64,000 nucleotides of DNA, taken from Tomocerus qinae (Eukaryota; Arthropoda; Collembola; Entomobryomorpha; Tomoceridae). Position 1 is the stretch's first letter. Each line of letters begins with the position of its first letter. Positions 46,531 to 59,060 of this stretch are shown here, one piece after another. The position numbers and the translations under genes were made by a program. The notes beneath the pieces are model-generated. The model had not been told where the DNA came from. It was given only the letters and a program-made list of their open reading frames with translations, and ran no database searches. The stretch is taken from positions 9,734,001 through 9,798,000 of the forward strand of contig CM034548.1 in the NCBI GenBank assembly GCA_020055645.1. The letters are read 5' to 3'.

Positions 46531-48701
46531 TCTACACAGATTTTCCAAGTGTTTTTGTTTGTTGCAATGTCAATAGTGATCAATGATAAGCAATTTACTT
46601 TGGAGGATAATTACACAAATTAACAATATCGGATATTAATTTCAAAATGTGATTTACAAAGATACAAATGATTAAATTGGAGAAAACATTTTTATAATTT
46701 TTAAAAATAATGGAATTAAATTTTTTATTGATAAAATTTAAAAATTTTACTACATATACAAATACAAATTTCCGATAATGGATGAATTCATGCAGTAAGT
46801 ATGTTGTAGAAAATTTCTTGCATGGGTTTTACCTTGAAGTGTTATAATAATAGAGCGGACGAGGGGAGGCAGATATAATAGCAGACTTGTGGATGCTGTG
46901 TATTTCTATACACTCATGGTGAGGATATTTCCTAACGTAAGTATAAATAGTTGGTACATTATTTTGATGAGGTACAGTCGTTTTGAGTCAGTACAGGACA
47001 GACTGCTCCGCTTGTGTTTGCTACTTTTCATCATTCTAAGAGAGTAGCTGGAGAAACCTGCGCCACATTGTGTAATAAAGTTTGCTCAGGGAAACACATG
47101 ATGATCATAAGATATTTATAATGAAATTTGGGAGTAGTCATCATATCTCTCTTTTCAGATTGAGTAATTTGCGTTTTTATTGTAAATTATCTGCTCATAG
47201 TCAGTGACAAAGATCTTGAGGGATTTGTTCATACAATACATGACTTAATTTGCAAATCCGAATGGCTGATTAAAGTTGGGATGGATCAATAAAAGAGATT
47301 GTATTCTCACTTCTGTAATTCGGCTGTCGTTTCGTATAGACTAATCATCCTTGTTTACCATCTCGATGTTTGGTAAACATGTTTTGACAAAAGGAAAAAT
47401 TTGTTTGGAAGTTTTGATGGAAAGTTTGTGAAGTTGTGAAAGGAAACGTTAGCTTTTTATTAACTTTGTATTGATGTGGATTGCATTGTGTGTCTAAGAA
47501 TAATGTTCTACCAAATCACCTTTAGTAGTTGAGTCTTATTTAAATTCGTGCTTGTTAGAAGAATTTATTGCTTCTGTCATCTCAGTGCTCTTTGTTTCGT
47601 GTTGCATGTTATGCAAAGAGTATAATAAAGGTAGAATAGTTTCTCTACTATTTCCGTAGCTGATTTATTCTCGTAGTGAAGAAAAGGAATGCTTATATAT
47701 TACTTCTTACGTAACTAACTCTTGGGCACAACTCCCTCAGGTTTCCTCTCTTAAGAATAATTGTTCTGAAAACATATACTTACGTCCCTGCAAATAACTA
47801 AGTACTATGCATAGAAAGTGTGCTGTCAGACTTATAATGGTGTATGTGATGGTGGATGGAATGAGAGAAAGCGTCATTTCTTGCTGCCAACTCAACCACC
47901 GTATTGCACTGCTGAATGAGCACAATGAGCACTTGCTTTGAATTCGCGCACTTCTAATTTTCAAGTCAACGTACTTCCTTTCCCTGTCGTTTCGAAAACC
48001 GCAAACCTTTTATTTCACTTTTCAGCATGTGTCTGACTCGCGTGCGTTCCTTCTTATTCCTGCATGACTTCAACTTGAACGCTTCCTAATCCCTCCATTG
48101 TCTTTCTTGCTAATTCTTCCGCTATTTCATTTTAATCAGGTTTCTAATAGAATATGATCTCATAAGTTTGGCACTAATGCCCGAGCAGTCAACAAACTGT
48201 TGCATCATGAATTCTCTTCTCCTCGTGTCTATATATACGCTTTAAATGCATTCATCCACTAGCTACCTACCTCTTTGCCATGACTGCTATAACAATATAA
48301 TGTGTCACTCACACGATTTCTATTCTATTCTCAGTGGGGATTTTTGGAGACATATTAAGAAAGGTTAGCTATGAAGATGAGAGAGAGAGAGAGTCTATTG
48401 TAGACATCTGTCTCTACCTAGTATATCGACATGGACTGTTCTGTTAATGGAATGAGTACGGTGTTTATTTAAATGACGAATTCCCTTAGAATTGGGAATG
48501 GGAGGAATTCTGCTTGGATATAGCTGGTACTTGTAAGATGTGAGTGTCACAAAGTTTACATCATGGAATGAAAAGAGGGAAAGGAACTCGTATTAAATAA
48601 CTTTCTTTAATGAGAACAGAATGTTGAGCTGAGTTAAACAGTCGTAACATTAGGGCAACTCAGACTCATATTCCTCAACCCTCATTCACTTCTCTCTATA
48701 G
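46531..48701. other. AT-rich unique sequence
   Basis: 46560-46800 is very AT-rich with short A/T palindromes. A 75-codon minus-strand frame at 47737-47964 lacks splice support. A (GA)n run lies at 48379-48393. No RNA or repeat family was recognised. Confidence 0.35.
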
Positions 48702-48821
48702 GTGGCACGTAGCCGAATTAAACAGGAAAGAACAAATTCAGCGCGGTTCTGTTCCTACTGGAGTCACGGCCACCGGGGCAGAAATTCAAGAGTTCTTCGT
48801 AGTCATTTAACCGTCATTTAA
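48702..48821 (+). CDS. Possible terminal exon behind a very good acceptor
   Basis: The acceptor has a long pyrimidine-rich stretch ending CTTCTCTCTATAG (48701). The next 110 bp are about half G+C, well above the neighbourhood. Two frames are open: one reads WHVAELNRKEQIQRGSVPTG and VTATGAEIQEFFVVI to TAA at 48808; the other reads ARSRIKQERTNSARFCSYWS and HGHRGRNSRVLRSHLTVI to TAA at 48819. Both are of mixed composition, so the reading frame cannot be chosen without the upstream exon. GGTGGC at 48702 and GCCACC at 48770 could also form a short stem. No family is recognised. Confidence 0.28.
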   Translation: MARSRIKQERTNSARFCSYWSHGHRGRNSRVLRSHLTVI

Positions 48822-49620
48822 ACCCATAACTTAATTAAGAGGTCTGTTAATTAAGCAGCCATGCTTCTTTCTAATGTACATTTACCACCTTTCCTGCATT
48901 AAGCATACAAATGAACCATATGGAATCCATTCTAAGCTCTGACCCTCTTTCCTCCTCCACAAAATTTAAATTAACTCGCACTGGCTCTCATATATTTCTA
49001 TTTACTCCCAAGAAATCCCATTTTCTAATCATGTAAGCAAGCTCATCTAATACACAGAGTTTTTCACAAGATACCAACTCAAGTCATCTTTCCCCGATTT
49101 TATATTTCTCCTACAACAACATTATGGGCACATATCATTTCTTTTCATGTATGCTTAGCTAGAAAACTTATCAAGATTAGCGCCATAGATACTAACGCAG
49201 CTTACTTGCTACCCGATCTCCTTACTTAAAATTTCATTCCTCTCAGCTTGGAAATTCTTTTGCTTTCTGCCCTCATTGCTATATTACACTTACACTAGCC
49301 TTGCTCTATTTATATATCCTCCTACGATTATTTATTATAATCACATTCCATTCCCTGACACCTTAAATTAGTTCTAGTCTCAACATTTATTGCACATTAA
49401 AACATCCACTATATTACTTTTCTGTAGTAGGCAATGATATGTCCACTTTCTTTTCCCTTCCCCATTACATCAATACAATTTCTAATTTATTCAGGAAAAT
49501 CCACCCAATTTAAAACAACCATTTTCTACAAACCCTTTTAATTCACTTTATTACTCACAGGTAAATTCTAGAACTTTTTATTTTACTTAATAATATTTGA
49601 CTGAATTCTTTTAACAGAAG
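48822..49620 (-). other. C-skewed (G-depleted) block
   Basis: The line 49441-49500 has C16 and G3. Long stretches of the plus strand contain only A, C and T. Interestingly few long frames arise here because TAA remains common. No gene recognised. Confidence 0.5.
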
Positions 49621-51060
49621 CTCTGATAATCATCCTGTAAGTAACATATCAGTTTCTACCATTATAATTTACTAATTAGTATCCCATGGACTAAACTAGT
49701 ACTTTTTTGAGATAGTGGTAATAGGTTTAGCGTATTTCGCATGATCTTTTAAGACGTTCAATTCTTCACTTTACCTTAACTCCTCCCATACTTGCCAGCT
49801 ACCCAATGGTAAATATCTAAATTGAATGTAAGAATGAACTCACTTACGAACAACTTGAGCGAATATCAATATACCATTTTAATGTATACTAAATCTAAAT
49901 AAGTTTATATTGTTGTTGGCCAGAATTTGGAACTAGGTATTTAGAATATTTTATGCTTTCAGGCACTACATAATAATTGCATTTAATAATTATATTTTGT
50001 ATTTATTTGGTGATAGCGATAGTTGTGAATAAAGTTAGTATCGAGTGGTAGAAAATAAAAATTGTCACCCGTGGCAAGAATGGTATAAGAATAAGAAAAC
50101 ATGGTAGTTGGGAAATTGGAGTAGGAGTTCCCCAGGGTTATACTATGGATGATGATATGCACTTTGGAAATGTACGTCGAGGCGGAAAAAGACTCAATTG
50201 GTAGGTTGTTGAAGAGAAATCTGTGATAGTGTATCTTCTGTGTTCCTATCTTCTGTAGTAGTAGTGGAGGAGAATAAAAAATACAAACTTATCGTTAGCT
50301 AACTACGAGTGCTGTAGCCAGTTTTTTGGAGAAAGTGTATATGTTTCTTATGCAAATGGGAGAAACTGAGTCGTTAAGCTTCATAAAAATTAATTTTTTG
50401 TGTCCGCTTCCGTTCTCTACCCAATTTCTTAGAATGAATTTTCTTTAGCCAACACCCTTTGTGTACTATATATCTCCAAGGATTGGGGCTCACTGTCAGT
50501 GAAAAAGCCCTAGAAAAGGGAACGGAGGGATGGGCGTGAAACAATGTTGGGAAATTGACTCGGAAGGGAAAGTAAGTAGAAACTCCCGAAAAGCATTCAG
50601 TGGCCAACTGTTAGTAATAAACTTATGTACAAAATGTATAAAGTACTAGAATTGCATGCTTATGTTGTATGTATCCAGAGTCGGCTCACACGAGCAAGTA
50701 TATCTGCAATGGTATCTCAAGGATGTCCATGTTGTTAGCCCACCAATTTGCTTTCCTTTCATTCACTACAGTACAGAACTAAGCTTTCACAGTGATTATA
50801 TAATATTATAAGTCCGTAGCTTCCAAAGCACATAAAAATTACGCGGCATTCCAGTTCGATTCAAAAAGTCGTATGTTATTACGATTGAATGCCTATTCTC
50901 CTTCTCCCCACAATGAATGAATTATATGGAGTAATTCTAAATTGCGCTACTGATTTACATACTTTATCTCAATAGTGAAAGCAGACTCCTATCTTTCCAG
51001 TAATTAATGTGAATATTGAATTTTGCAGTGATTCTACTTTAAACCATTACCCATTATACT
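49621..51060. other. AT-rich unique sequence
   Basis: A 77-codon minus-strand frame at 50374-50607 (SPNPWRYIVHKGCWLKKIHS) looks protein-like but has no splice or start support. Nothing else was recognised. Confidence 0.35.
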
Positions 51061-51620
51061 CATCCGAGCCTCTTCACTCCATTTTACTGACTGACTAGCG
51101 AAACGAGCAACTCCTTTTATGCCATATTTACTATCTACACATAGTAACTAGGACTGTGACTGTCGCAATGTCGCATTATATAAAAGCCTCCCCAACACAC
51201 ATCATTTCAGACTCTTTCTCTGGCTTATTCTTTAATGTATTTACGCTATTCTTGCCTAACCAAATCCATCTCATCCCACTTATAACTATTTCATTCCCCT
51301 TGGTTCTATTCCTTCACACTACGTGCAGCTTCCGGCAAATCCTACTATTACCATTGCACCCTATTCACTTCCTTTCCATTCAAAATCCATGTGATCATGC
51401 TAGCTACAGATTTTTACGACATTTAGTGAAAGTTACTTTCTCCCTTTGCATTCATCCTCTTGAATCTCCCTTTCTCCTTTGCATAATCTAATTTGATGAA
51501 TCAATATTAATATTTATTGTTACACATAATACTATACTGTGAACAGTCGCATTGTTTAATCATTCATGTGTATGTATTCTTGCTTTGCATTCGGTCACCC
51601 ACCCGTTATATCCATCAGAA
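51061..51620 (-). other. C-skewed (G-depleted) block
   Basis: G-poor plus strand with a 111-codon plus-strand frame of Leu/Phe/Ser/His-rich low complexity, attributed to the skew. Confidence 0.5.
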
Positions 51621-51827
51621 TTTAACTACTAAATAAAAATTGTTCAAAAGGAAGTCGGAGAATTTAAATTTACATACTTTGGAAAAAATATTGTTTGAAC
51701 CAAATTTAATGGAAAAAATTAACATGAACATTTAAATCATCGTTTTTGCCGTTATTAACTTGTAATGTGAAATTCCTAGTAGATATTATTTGTTTGATAA
51801 ATATAATTTTAACATCTTTACTCTACA

Positions 51828-52072
51828 TAAAGATAAAGTGGGGCATGCGCATGGGATTCTTTCACTATTCCTGAATAAATGTTTGTATCTATGTCCGTAA
51901 TATTTTGTAATTAATGAGTAAGGGTAATATTTTGTAATTAATGAGCAAGGACTAGGCTATCAATACTGAGTCCAATCAACGGTCTATGAAATTCGGGCCA
52001 ATGCGCAGTCGCTAGAAATTTACTGATTTCAACATTTTCTAGCACACTTTATGTGTGCTAGGATTCAACTAG
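51828..52072 (+). mobile_element. Helitron-like non-autonomous element, copy B
   Basis: The 3' end is a perfect hairpin, CTAGCACAC-TTTAT-GTGTGCTAG, followed by GATTCAA, then CTAG (52069-52072), then T. This agrees with Helitron 3' termini (hairpin, short spacer, CTRR, insertion before T). It matches copy A (23670-23912, opposite strand) across the body. The conserved far end holds GGGGCATGCGCATGGG near 51840. A 27-bp direct duplication (TAATATTTTGTAATTAATGA) lies in the middle at 51899-51952. No coding capacity; the 5' border is approximate. Confidence 0.55.
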
Positions 52073-52206
52073 TAGATTATAAATGGATTAAATTTTATAT
52101 CAGCGCGATTTTTATGGGGCAATAATAGATAAGCTTCTCTAAGTGTTTTCAGGAATATATTTTTGAAAACGTATTGAGTTAGGAGAAATCTCAACATTGA
52201 ATTCAA

Positions 52207-52398
52207 TTATATGATTCGATATAGAAATGGTGACTCATTTTGTGTCATGTTTGTGTCTGTTTGACGGCCAAGAATGCAGAAAAAACGTCTCCCCTCTTTC
52301 TTAACTTCCTTTGTGTACTGCAACGAAATCTGCAATGTTCCGAAAAAGAATTTTCTTGTACTCGTTGTTAGTCGTAGGTAGCGTCTGTAGTAAAACAC
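52207..52398 (-). CDS. Possible terminal exon, unknown product
   Basis: On the minus strand the frame is open for over 60 codons to TAA at 52207. An acceptor-like GTTTTACTACAG (ending near 52386) precedes RYLRLTTSTRKFFFGTLQIS, then LQYTKEVKKEGRRFFCILGR and TNMTQNESPFLYRII. It is basic and of mixed composition. The frame at 52516-52790 lies upstream on the same strand and could be a preceding exon. No family is recognised. Confidence 0.2.
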   Translation of the reverse strand: MFYYRRYLRLTTSTRKFFFGTLQISLQYTKEVKKEGRRFFCILGRQTDTNMTQNESPFLYRII

Positions 52399-52515
52399 TT
52401 TGTGTACTTTTGGTGCACAAGCCTAGGATATTTTAAATACCCTAATTCTTCGTTTATAGGTTGACCTCGAGTATAAGTCGACAAGGACTATTATTAGCCT
52501 AGCCTTCTTTTTGTG

Positions 52516-52790
52516 TCAGGGGAGGTAACCTAAATCCATCCATGTTAAAATGTCAGGGTATGAAATGCGAAAAAATTTACAATTAGATAAGTGCAGACTT
52601 ATACAAAAGGAATTATAGCTTGGGAATGTGAAACTTTCATTTAGTAAGCATTTTCCTCTTCTGCGTCCGTCCATCACTGAACTGCTGCCTGAAATTCTAA
52701 TGGAATGGACAACAATCTTTCTCTCCCCGAAAAAGTGCACATCTAGATAATAGTTCTTGAAACGCACGTATACTATAAGTCTTCTTCCAA
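52516..52790 (-). CDS. Possible exon upstream of the 52.2-kb frame
   Basis: The minus-strand frame, over 80 codons, includes RFKNYYLDVHFFGERKIVVH, SIRISGSSSVMDGRRRGKCL and LNESFTFPSYNSFCISLHLS, and ends at a TGA at 52516. An acceptor is weak and no strong donor is visible before the stop. If exonic, the donor must lie inside the frame. No family is recognised. Confidence 0.17.
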
Positions 52791-53690
52791 CTACCTCTGT
52801 TTACATTTATTGCAAACACATACTTATAATACAAGCGGAGGAAAATCCAATTCTACACTATTCTTTTAGGTAATTTTACTTTGTAGCCTCCGCAGACGGA
52901 GACAAAAAATACCAATCTCACTCCGAGTACAGCTAACTACTAAGATTGTTTTTCTAATAATGGTACATCTCAGGTCTGATTTTTTTTACTGAAGCGATTA
53001 GCTGAAATTAATTGAAAGTGCTGCCTCTCTATCCAAAGAATGTAATTTAGACAGTGCGATTAATCGGGGAGAATTCGGGAGATTTCTAATGTAGTGACTA
53101 TAGTCATTATTTAATAGATGCTGTCTTGGTCCTCTGCCAACAAATATTAATTTAAATTCACATGAAAAGGATTTTCTTCCTAGTGCTATTAAAGCTTAAG
53201 TTTTTATTGTGTCGCTTCAAGACTACTAGGGGAGAATGTTTCACAGACTACCGATTGGGATAATTAACTCTCTCTCTAGTGCAAACACAGTAGCTAACTA
53301 ACTGTTTCCATGTGGTAAAGAATTACTATATAGACTTAGATTTCCATACGGAAACTGGTTCTCAATTCTTTTAAGTGCATGTATTATACTCTTTACCCTT
53401 AACCCTCCTTCAAACTTTTCTTTTTCATAAAACATTTAAATATTCAATACTTTTGGAAGTAGCTAATCAAGCAATAAACGAGACATTTGGCTACTTTTAA
53501 AATTGTAATGTAAATCAAACGGTATTTACTATGCTGTATTTTTAGAAATTGCAGAATTTCTAAAATAAATAAGTTAAATGATATTCTATAATTAATCCTA
53601 GAATTACAAACAATTAAATTAGTAATTATAAAAATGGGGTACAATTGAAAATTTTCGGCTGGAAAATGCTGTGTTAGGAACGTTGTATGT
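52791..53690. other. AT-rich unique sequence
   Basis: No repeats or splice-supported frames. The 86-codon minus-strand frame at 53444-53704 is Ile/Leu/Asn-rich and not convincing. Confidence 0.4.
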
Positions 53691-54560
53691 GAATGTGGTT
53701 GCAATGTGTGGTGAGATAGAGAGGAAGAGGATCAAAATTCAAAGAAAGCAAGTAGAGACAGGTATATAATAGTAATGTGTTTGAGAGATAGAGGAGGAAT
53801 TGCGTATCTGAAGGGAGAGGATGGCTACATGTTGTGTTTCGTTGTTTCTCTTGGTGAAAATTCAGTTGAAAAGGGTCAATGTTTAGCTGGGAGGCACGTA
53901 AGATATCGCATGAATGGAATTTTTGTTCTGGTTATACCAGTGGAAAATTAGAGAAAGCGAGTAAGGCAGATGATGGCCGCCAGGTGAAAGTTGTAGAAGA
54001 ATTTCAGACATTTAATTACCAGCATCAAAAACAAACATTCCACTCTATGCTAGTCTTTCATATAGAAAAGTAATGAGTATCATATTACTTGCTTTTATAC
54101 AAACCAACAAAGGCGCCGAAGATCGACTCTATCTATTCTTCAACTCGATTAAACTCCAGTTCCGTTTCGGCTTCCACCCAGACGTAAAATGTATATAAAT
54201 ATTTGTACAGAAACTCCATTATAATAACATTGCATTATATTTGTGTATTTGCAACTCTCGACGAGTACGTATCTAAATATTATGTAAATGTATGACAGGT
54301 ATTCATGTCTTCTCTTTTAATAACATCTGACCTGCTTGACTCCTTTGGCTCTCCCGTCTCCACCATTCACTCATTGTTATTTCATTTTTCTGTACCTCAT
54401 TATTTCATCTCTCTGAACTCTCAACTCCGAATATGGAATTCTCAAATATGTATGTACATAAGTACCCTCATGGAAATACTTTGTATTTAGTTGTCTTCCT
54501 CCCGCATTTCCACAGGTTAATTTGGAATTGTAATTTTTCATTTGTTCTCCTAGTCTCCGT
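53691..54560. other. G-skewed then C-skewed block pair
   Basis: The plus strand is C-poor over about 53691-54050 and G-poor over 54110-54560. This pair begins the run of nearly strict alternation that continues to 61.9 kb. Confidence 0.5.
53879..54073 (+). CDS. Possible short coding frame or first exon
   Basis: ATG at 53879 opens 64 codons: MFSWEARKISHEWNFCSGYT, SGKLEKASKADDGRQVKVVE and EFQTFNYQHQKQTFHSMLVF, then TAA. A good donor, CGCCAG|GTGAAAG, lies inside at 53984, so an exon might end after ASKADDGRQ. Charged and aromatic residues are well mixed although the DNA is part of a G-skewed block. No family is recognised. Confidence 0.2.
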   Translation: MFSWEARKISHEWNFCSGYTSGKLEKASKADDGRQVKVVEEFQTFNYQHQKQTFHSMLVFHIEK

Positions 54561-55199
54561 TTTGTTCTTTCTTCTCTCAGAATTTTTCTAATGCATATGG
54601 AACAAGCATTGCGAAACATTATTTAAAAACATATTTAGATTAGTCTTGTTATTCATAGTGCCTAAAGGTTTTAACGTTCAGCGGGGACTCAACCATCTAG
54701 GCCTTTGTTCGCAATACCGGCTAATAACTTAATCGTGCTCATTATGCATGTGCCAACCAACTATCTATCTCAATAGGCCTTTGTAATGAGCATAGTCTAG
54801 TTACGTAAATAGGGATATACTATTTCAAAATTATATTTCAACACATACCTAATAAACCGTTACTGTTATTTTACCATGTATACCATAAATAAATTTCTTT
54901 TTTTAATGCAAATAATATTAACCGTGAAATGGAAATGTAATAAATGTTCTTTTAACATGAAAAAACACTTTTCTTGTTTTTACTTTAATTTTCTGAGAAG
55001 GTAAATCTAATTTTCCACATTATTTTGGGTAAACTTTTTTGTAAAATACATAGTATAAGACTATTAAATATTATCATGAATTAGCTAATTTAAATGACAT
55101 TCTTGTATATAAGTTTCTTTCTCTCGTCATTGAGAATTAATATAAAGCTAGGAGCTACATTTTTATTAAGTGTATTATATTCACGGAGGCGGTTTATTT
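54561..55199. other. AT-rich unique sequence
   Basis: Very AT-rich from 54830 to 55200. Nothing recognised. Confidence 0.4.
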
Positions 55200-55800
55200 T
55201 ATTTAAAAGTAGTTGTTTGTCAGAGTGCGAGAAAATGTATCCATTTTTTAGGGGAATGTGACGTGTAGTTGCCTTTTTATTGTATTAATGTAGAGGGATT
55301 CAGTGATGCGTTGGAAAGTATATCGGTGACATTGTGACATTGATAAGTATAATGTCTCTCATGTGAAAAATATTAAGTGAAAGGAAGGAGAATAAAGTGG
55401 AGAGAATAAGAATTAGGCGTAGACACATATCATGATCAGTTTGTGATTCTTGTTTTAATTATGTGGTTGTGGATGTATGTCTTAATTAAATTTGTGTTTA
55501 CACATTCAGCAGAGTATAGTGTCTGCATTGTTTTGGCTAGTAGAGGATGGTAGTTGCGCAACTACTGGTAGTCATCCCTCCCAAGAAAGTTTGTGATATT
55601 TATTTATACATATGTAGGAGGCATGTAGTACTATGGAGTTGACAGTTGTTATACTAGGAGTGAGTGTAGGGTAGTGATAGTTGGAAAAGCAGTGCGGCGA
55701 AAAGTAAATTATATATGAATGCACTGGCGAAACGTAGGGAAATGTCCGGGAGAGCTCTTGAAAAAGAGAAAAGCAATTCAAATTATGTCATGATCTATAG
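55200..55800 (+). other. G-skewed (C-depleted) block
   Basis: The line 55621-55680 has G21 and C4. Motifs gtgagtgtagg and gaaagtg recur. Minus-strand frames are skew-driven. Confidence 0.55.
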
Positions 55801-56342
55801 GACTTTGTGAAAGTGTAGTAAAACAAAGGAACGGGCATAAAATTCCGTGAGTCCACTTCAAATGTTTATGAGACTATGTTTATTTATATTTATATGTCCC
55901 AAGCCATGACTGCATTATTTGTATTTTCATATCTCTGCAAGGTTTTTGTTTATTAGCAAACACTTTTATATCGAGCCATCAAATTATTGGGCTGTAGCAT
56001 GGGGAAAGAGTCGTAGATACGTTGCCCTAGCAAGTAATCCGAGTTGAATGGAATGTTCCTTGACGGTAGTAGTACAAAGACTGTTTTCTTGGGCTTCAAG
56101 AATGTTTCCATGTGTACGATATTTTAGTTTTCATTGGAGTTAATAAGTTATTTCATGTGTTGAGTTTGTAGAGTTGTTTGGAGGAGTTTTGGTTGGACTA
56201 GTGAAAGTGAGGACTAGAAAGGCTTTCTCCTCCGCCAGGGTTGGAAGCAGCACAGACGACCACAGTAGTACTTACACAAATACGTAGAAAAATGTGCTAG
56301 GAAAAACTGGATGTATTCAAGATATTCTAAAAGAGGGTGGAG

Positions 56343-56603
56343 TCACAACTTGACTCTGTACATTTCTCCCATGACTCTTGCAGTTTGTCGAAATACAGAG
56401 CGTTTTTGCTGTTGCCTCTTCATTTTATATGACTGTAACATTTGGAACATGGTCTTGAATATAGAAGAGGATCTTATCTCTAAAACTTGGTGTCTTATTT
56501 TCATCCGCTCGTCGTTTCCAATCCTACTTGATGTGTATTTTTTGGAATGGAACATCCTCCGCGTCCAAATCTGACTTGGATCCCATCTCTTCTCTCCACT
56601 CAT
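56343..56603 (-). CDS. Possible small basic protein or first exon
   Basis: A minus-strand ATG at 56603 opens 86 codons: SGEKRWDPSQIWTRRMFHSK, then YTSSRIGNDERMKIRHQVLE, and later KMKRQQQKRSVFRQTARVMG, ending at TGA. It is rich in Lys, Arg, Gln and Met. The plus strand is open over the same stretch for 87 codons (Cys/Leu/Ile-rich), which weakens both. No splice sites are obvious. It sits at the edge of a C-skewed block, whose G-rich minus strand favours AGA/AAG codons. No family is recognised. Confidence 0.2.
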   Translation of the reverse strand: MSGEKRWDPSQIWTRRMFHSKKYTSSRIGNDERMKIRHQVLEIRSSSIFKTMFQMLQSYKMKRQQQKRSVFRQTARVMGEMYRVKL

Positions 56604-57190
56604 TTTTTAGTTCTACATACAACATACCCTTTTACTCCCTCCCTACCGTCTCTTTTATATTATTATGTTTATATGTACATCTCCAACTCCATGCGTTCTC
56701 TCAATATGTGCAGATGTACACTTAGCAAAGCACACTGATTTGCCATATACTTAGCCAGACTATCTCCTCTCTACCTACATAATATATGCAATACATGTAC
56801 ATACATTCCTAGATTTACTTTACTACAACTACTACCACTACATACACTAGTACATATATACTATCCTAGCAAAAGATGGGGAAAATTCTACTTACTTCTT
56901 GTCGCACTATTACACAATCTTATGCAGTGACTACATATGTTTAATACAAGTAGCAGTAGTCGTGGTAGTAAGTAGTAGATGTGTATTACTTACCACTACG
57001 CTTAGCAGAGAGGTCCCTACTACTTTTCTTCTGTATACGACTCTCCCATTTCCGTCTTATTCTATAACGTCTCTACTTCTCTTAATTTTCTCCGCATAAT
57101 AATATATTTCCCTTTATTCCCGTACTCATGTTCACTCCAACTAAAATCTTCACCTATTTCAGTTGTAATTATATTGTTGCTGTCACCCGT
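56604..57190 (-). other. C-skewed (G-depleted) block with TAC runs
   Basis: G-poor plus strand, with tactacaactactaccacta near 56820. No gene recognised. Confidence 0.5.
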
Positions 57191-58009
57191 CTCTCGCTCG
57201 CTACCTTCTCTCTTTGTTACGTAATACACTATTTATAGGTAGGCTTTATTACAAATTGTAAACGCAAACTTACTCCCTACATTCATACCTGTTCCACTTG
57301 ATCTTATCTAATATGCATTCTCCATTTGCGTCAGAGTGAGTCCCAAGACAGCCTCTTGTGGCGACAATGACATTTGCATTTTACGCAAAAAAGACACCCA
57401 ATACTTTTCTGTTTCTTCACACTGTACAATAATAAATGTGCCTATCCTATTGAGACATCTTCACCCAGGGAATAAAACTTTTGCTCCGTAATATTCAAGT
57501 AATAACTTGGTATAGAAACGTCAGAGAAGCTTAAAGCCAAGAATAAATACGCTCAATATTTGTAAATCATTGAAAGTTTATCAAAGCGCAACAGTTATAA
57601 GACTTGATACTAAATAGAGTTTATGGAAACTTTTATCTATTTCTACTCTAGAAGGATATAGTTTTTTTCTATTCGTGCAAGCAATTGTCAAGTACTAGGG
57701 CTAAAAATTCTGTCTCCATACAGCTTTATGAAATATATGATTTTAATATGACATGCTCTATTTGAGGTTAGCCTATTTTTTGTGAAGCATGATCCATGTC
57801 CCTGAGGTCTTCTCCTACCATTGTCTCAGCAGAGTAAAAATAGCCATTTGCTTTATTACAAACTTATCAGTGTCAAAAGTTACATTAGGTTTTCTAGGAA
57901 AGTGAGCTAATTTTACCCTGCAGTTAGAGCTACTCGAATGTCATATTGCGTATTGCGTACTTACTCCCATGCCCTCGTATCTGTATTAATAAAAGAAAAG
58001 AGCGTTTTT
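57191..58009. other. Unique sequence, nothing recognised
   Basis: Balanced AT-rich sequence without repeats or splice-supported frames. Confidence 0.4.
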
Positions 58010-59060
58010 TCTCAGAGGATGTGGACACAGAAGATATTAGTTGGGGAGAGGAATGTGTTCTTGTAAATTCATCAGAGACTGTAATATTGTTGGTGTCGGA
58101 AAGCACTTGGTGGTAATGCACAAATGCAATATAGGCGGAGAAATCAAAAGAGAAGTTTGAGCTGGCCAAGTAGTTATCCTCTGAGCTCGGCTATGCAAGA
58201 TAGGGAAATGCCCTTTTAACATCTGAAGCAATATAATGGTTGCTGGAGACTGGAGAGAGAATGATACATCTTAAGAGAGGAAAGAAATTGTTTCTTTGAT
58301 GGCATATTTGTTGAATGGATGATGTGCGTTGGATTGAAAGTCGCAGTTGAGTTGGTGAAATCTAGAGATGAATCCGTTCTGATTGAAATAAAACTTGGCA
58401 TTTAGAGTGATAAAATGGAAACGGAAAGTAGATAGGGAAAATGGATTTGTGTAGTTGCTTTTGCTTTGACTCTTTCGGGCGTCAGTAGTGGAATCTGAGT
58501 TGAGAAGTCGGACATTCCTTTGAACGGCTTCAGTATTTTCATATGTATTGCTCTATAGGCGTGCGGGGTGGAAATATACATAGTAGTGTGAACTCTGGAA
58601 AAGAACTGTTGGTCGGGGAATGTATATGAGAGAGAGAGAGAGCATTTTCTGAGTAGTCGATTCATGACTCGGTGTACAAGATTCATGGTGGCCTGTAGTT
58701 TTTATGCTTGACATGAAATACACTGGGGAATCTGTTTTAAGAGCGGCGTTACAGCAGCCAGCTTCTCATCTGACCAGAGAAAACTACGGAAAGTAAGTAG
58801 TAAGAAAGAAATGACTCAAACTACTCGAGTGCAGGGTTGGGTATTAGTCCATCACTAGTGCATCCCTCTCTCTAAACTATAGATACAATTCTACTTATAT
58901 CGATTCTCTCCTCTATACTAATAATACTACTGCTTCATAATAGTATAAGCACTACATATATAGGTAGATACACTTACTCGTGTTTTATAGTTGTGTATTA
59001 TGTTCCTTAGCTCCTACTTACACGACTCGGCAAAAGACATTCATGTTCTAATATTCTAAA
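58010..59060. other. G-skewed then C-skewed block pair
   Basis: 58010-58690 is C-poor with a (GA)n run at 58627-58642; 58860-59060 is G-poor with TAC/CTA triplets. Minus-strand frames of 61-94 codons in the first part are attributed to skew. Confidence 0.5.
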
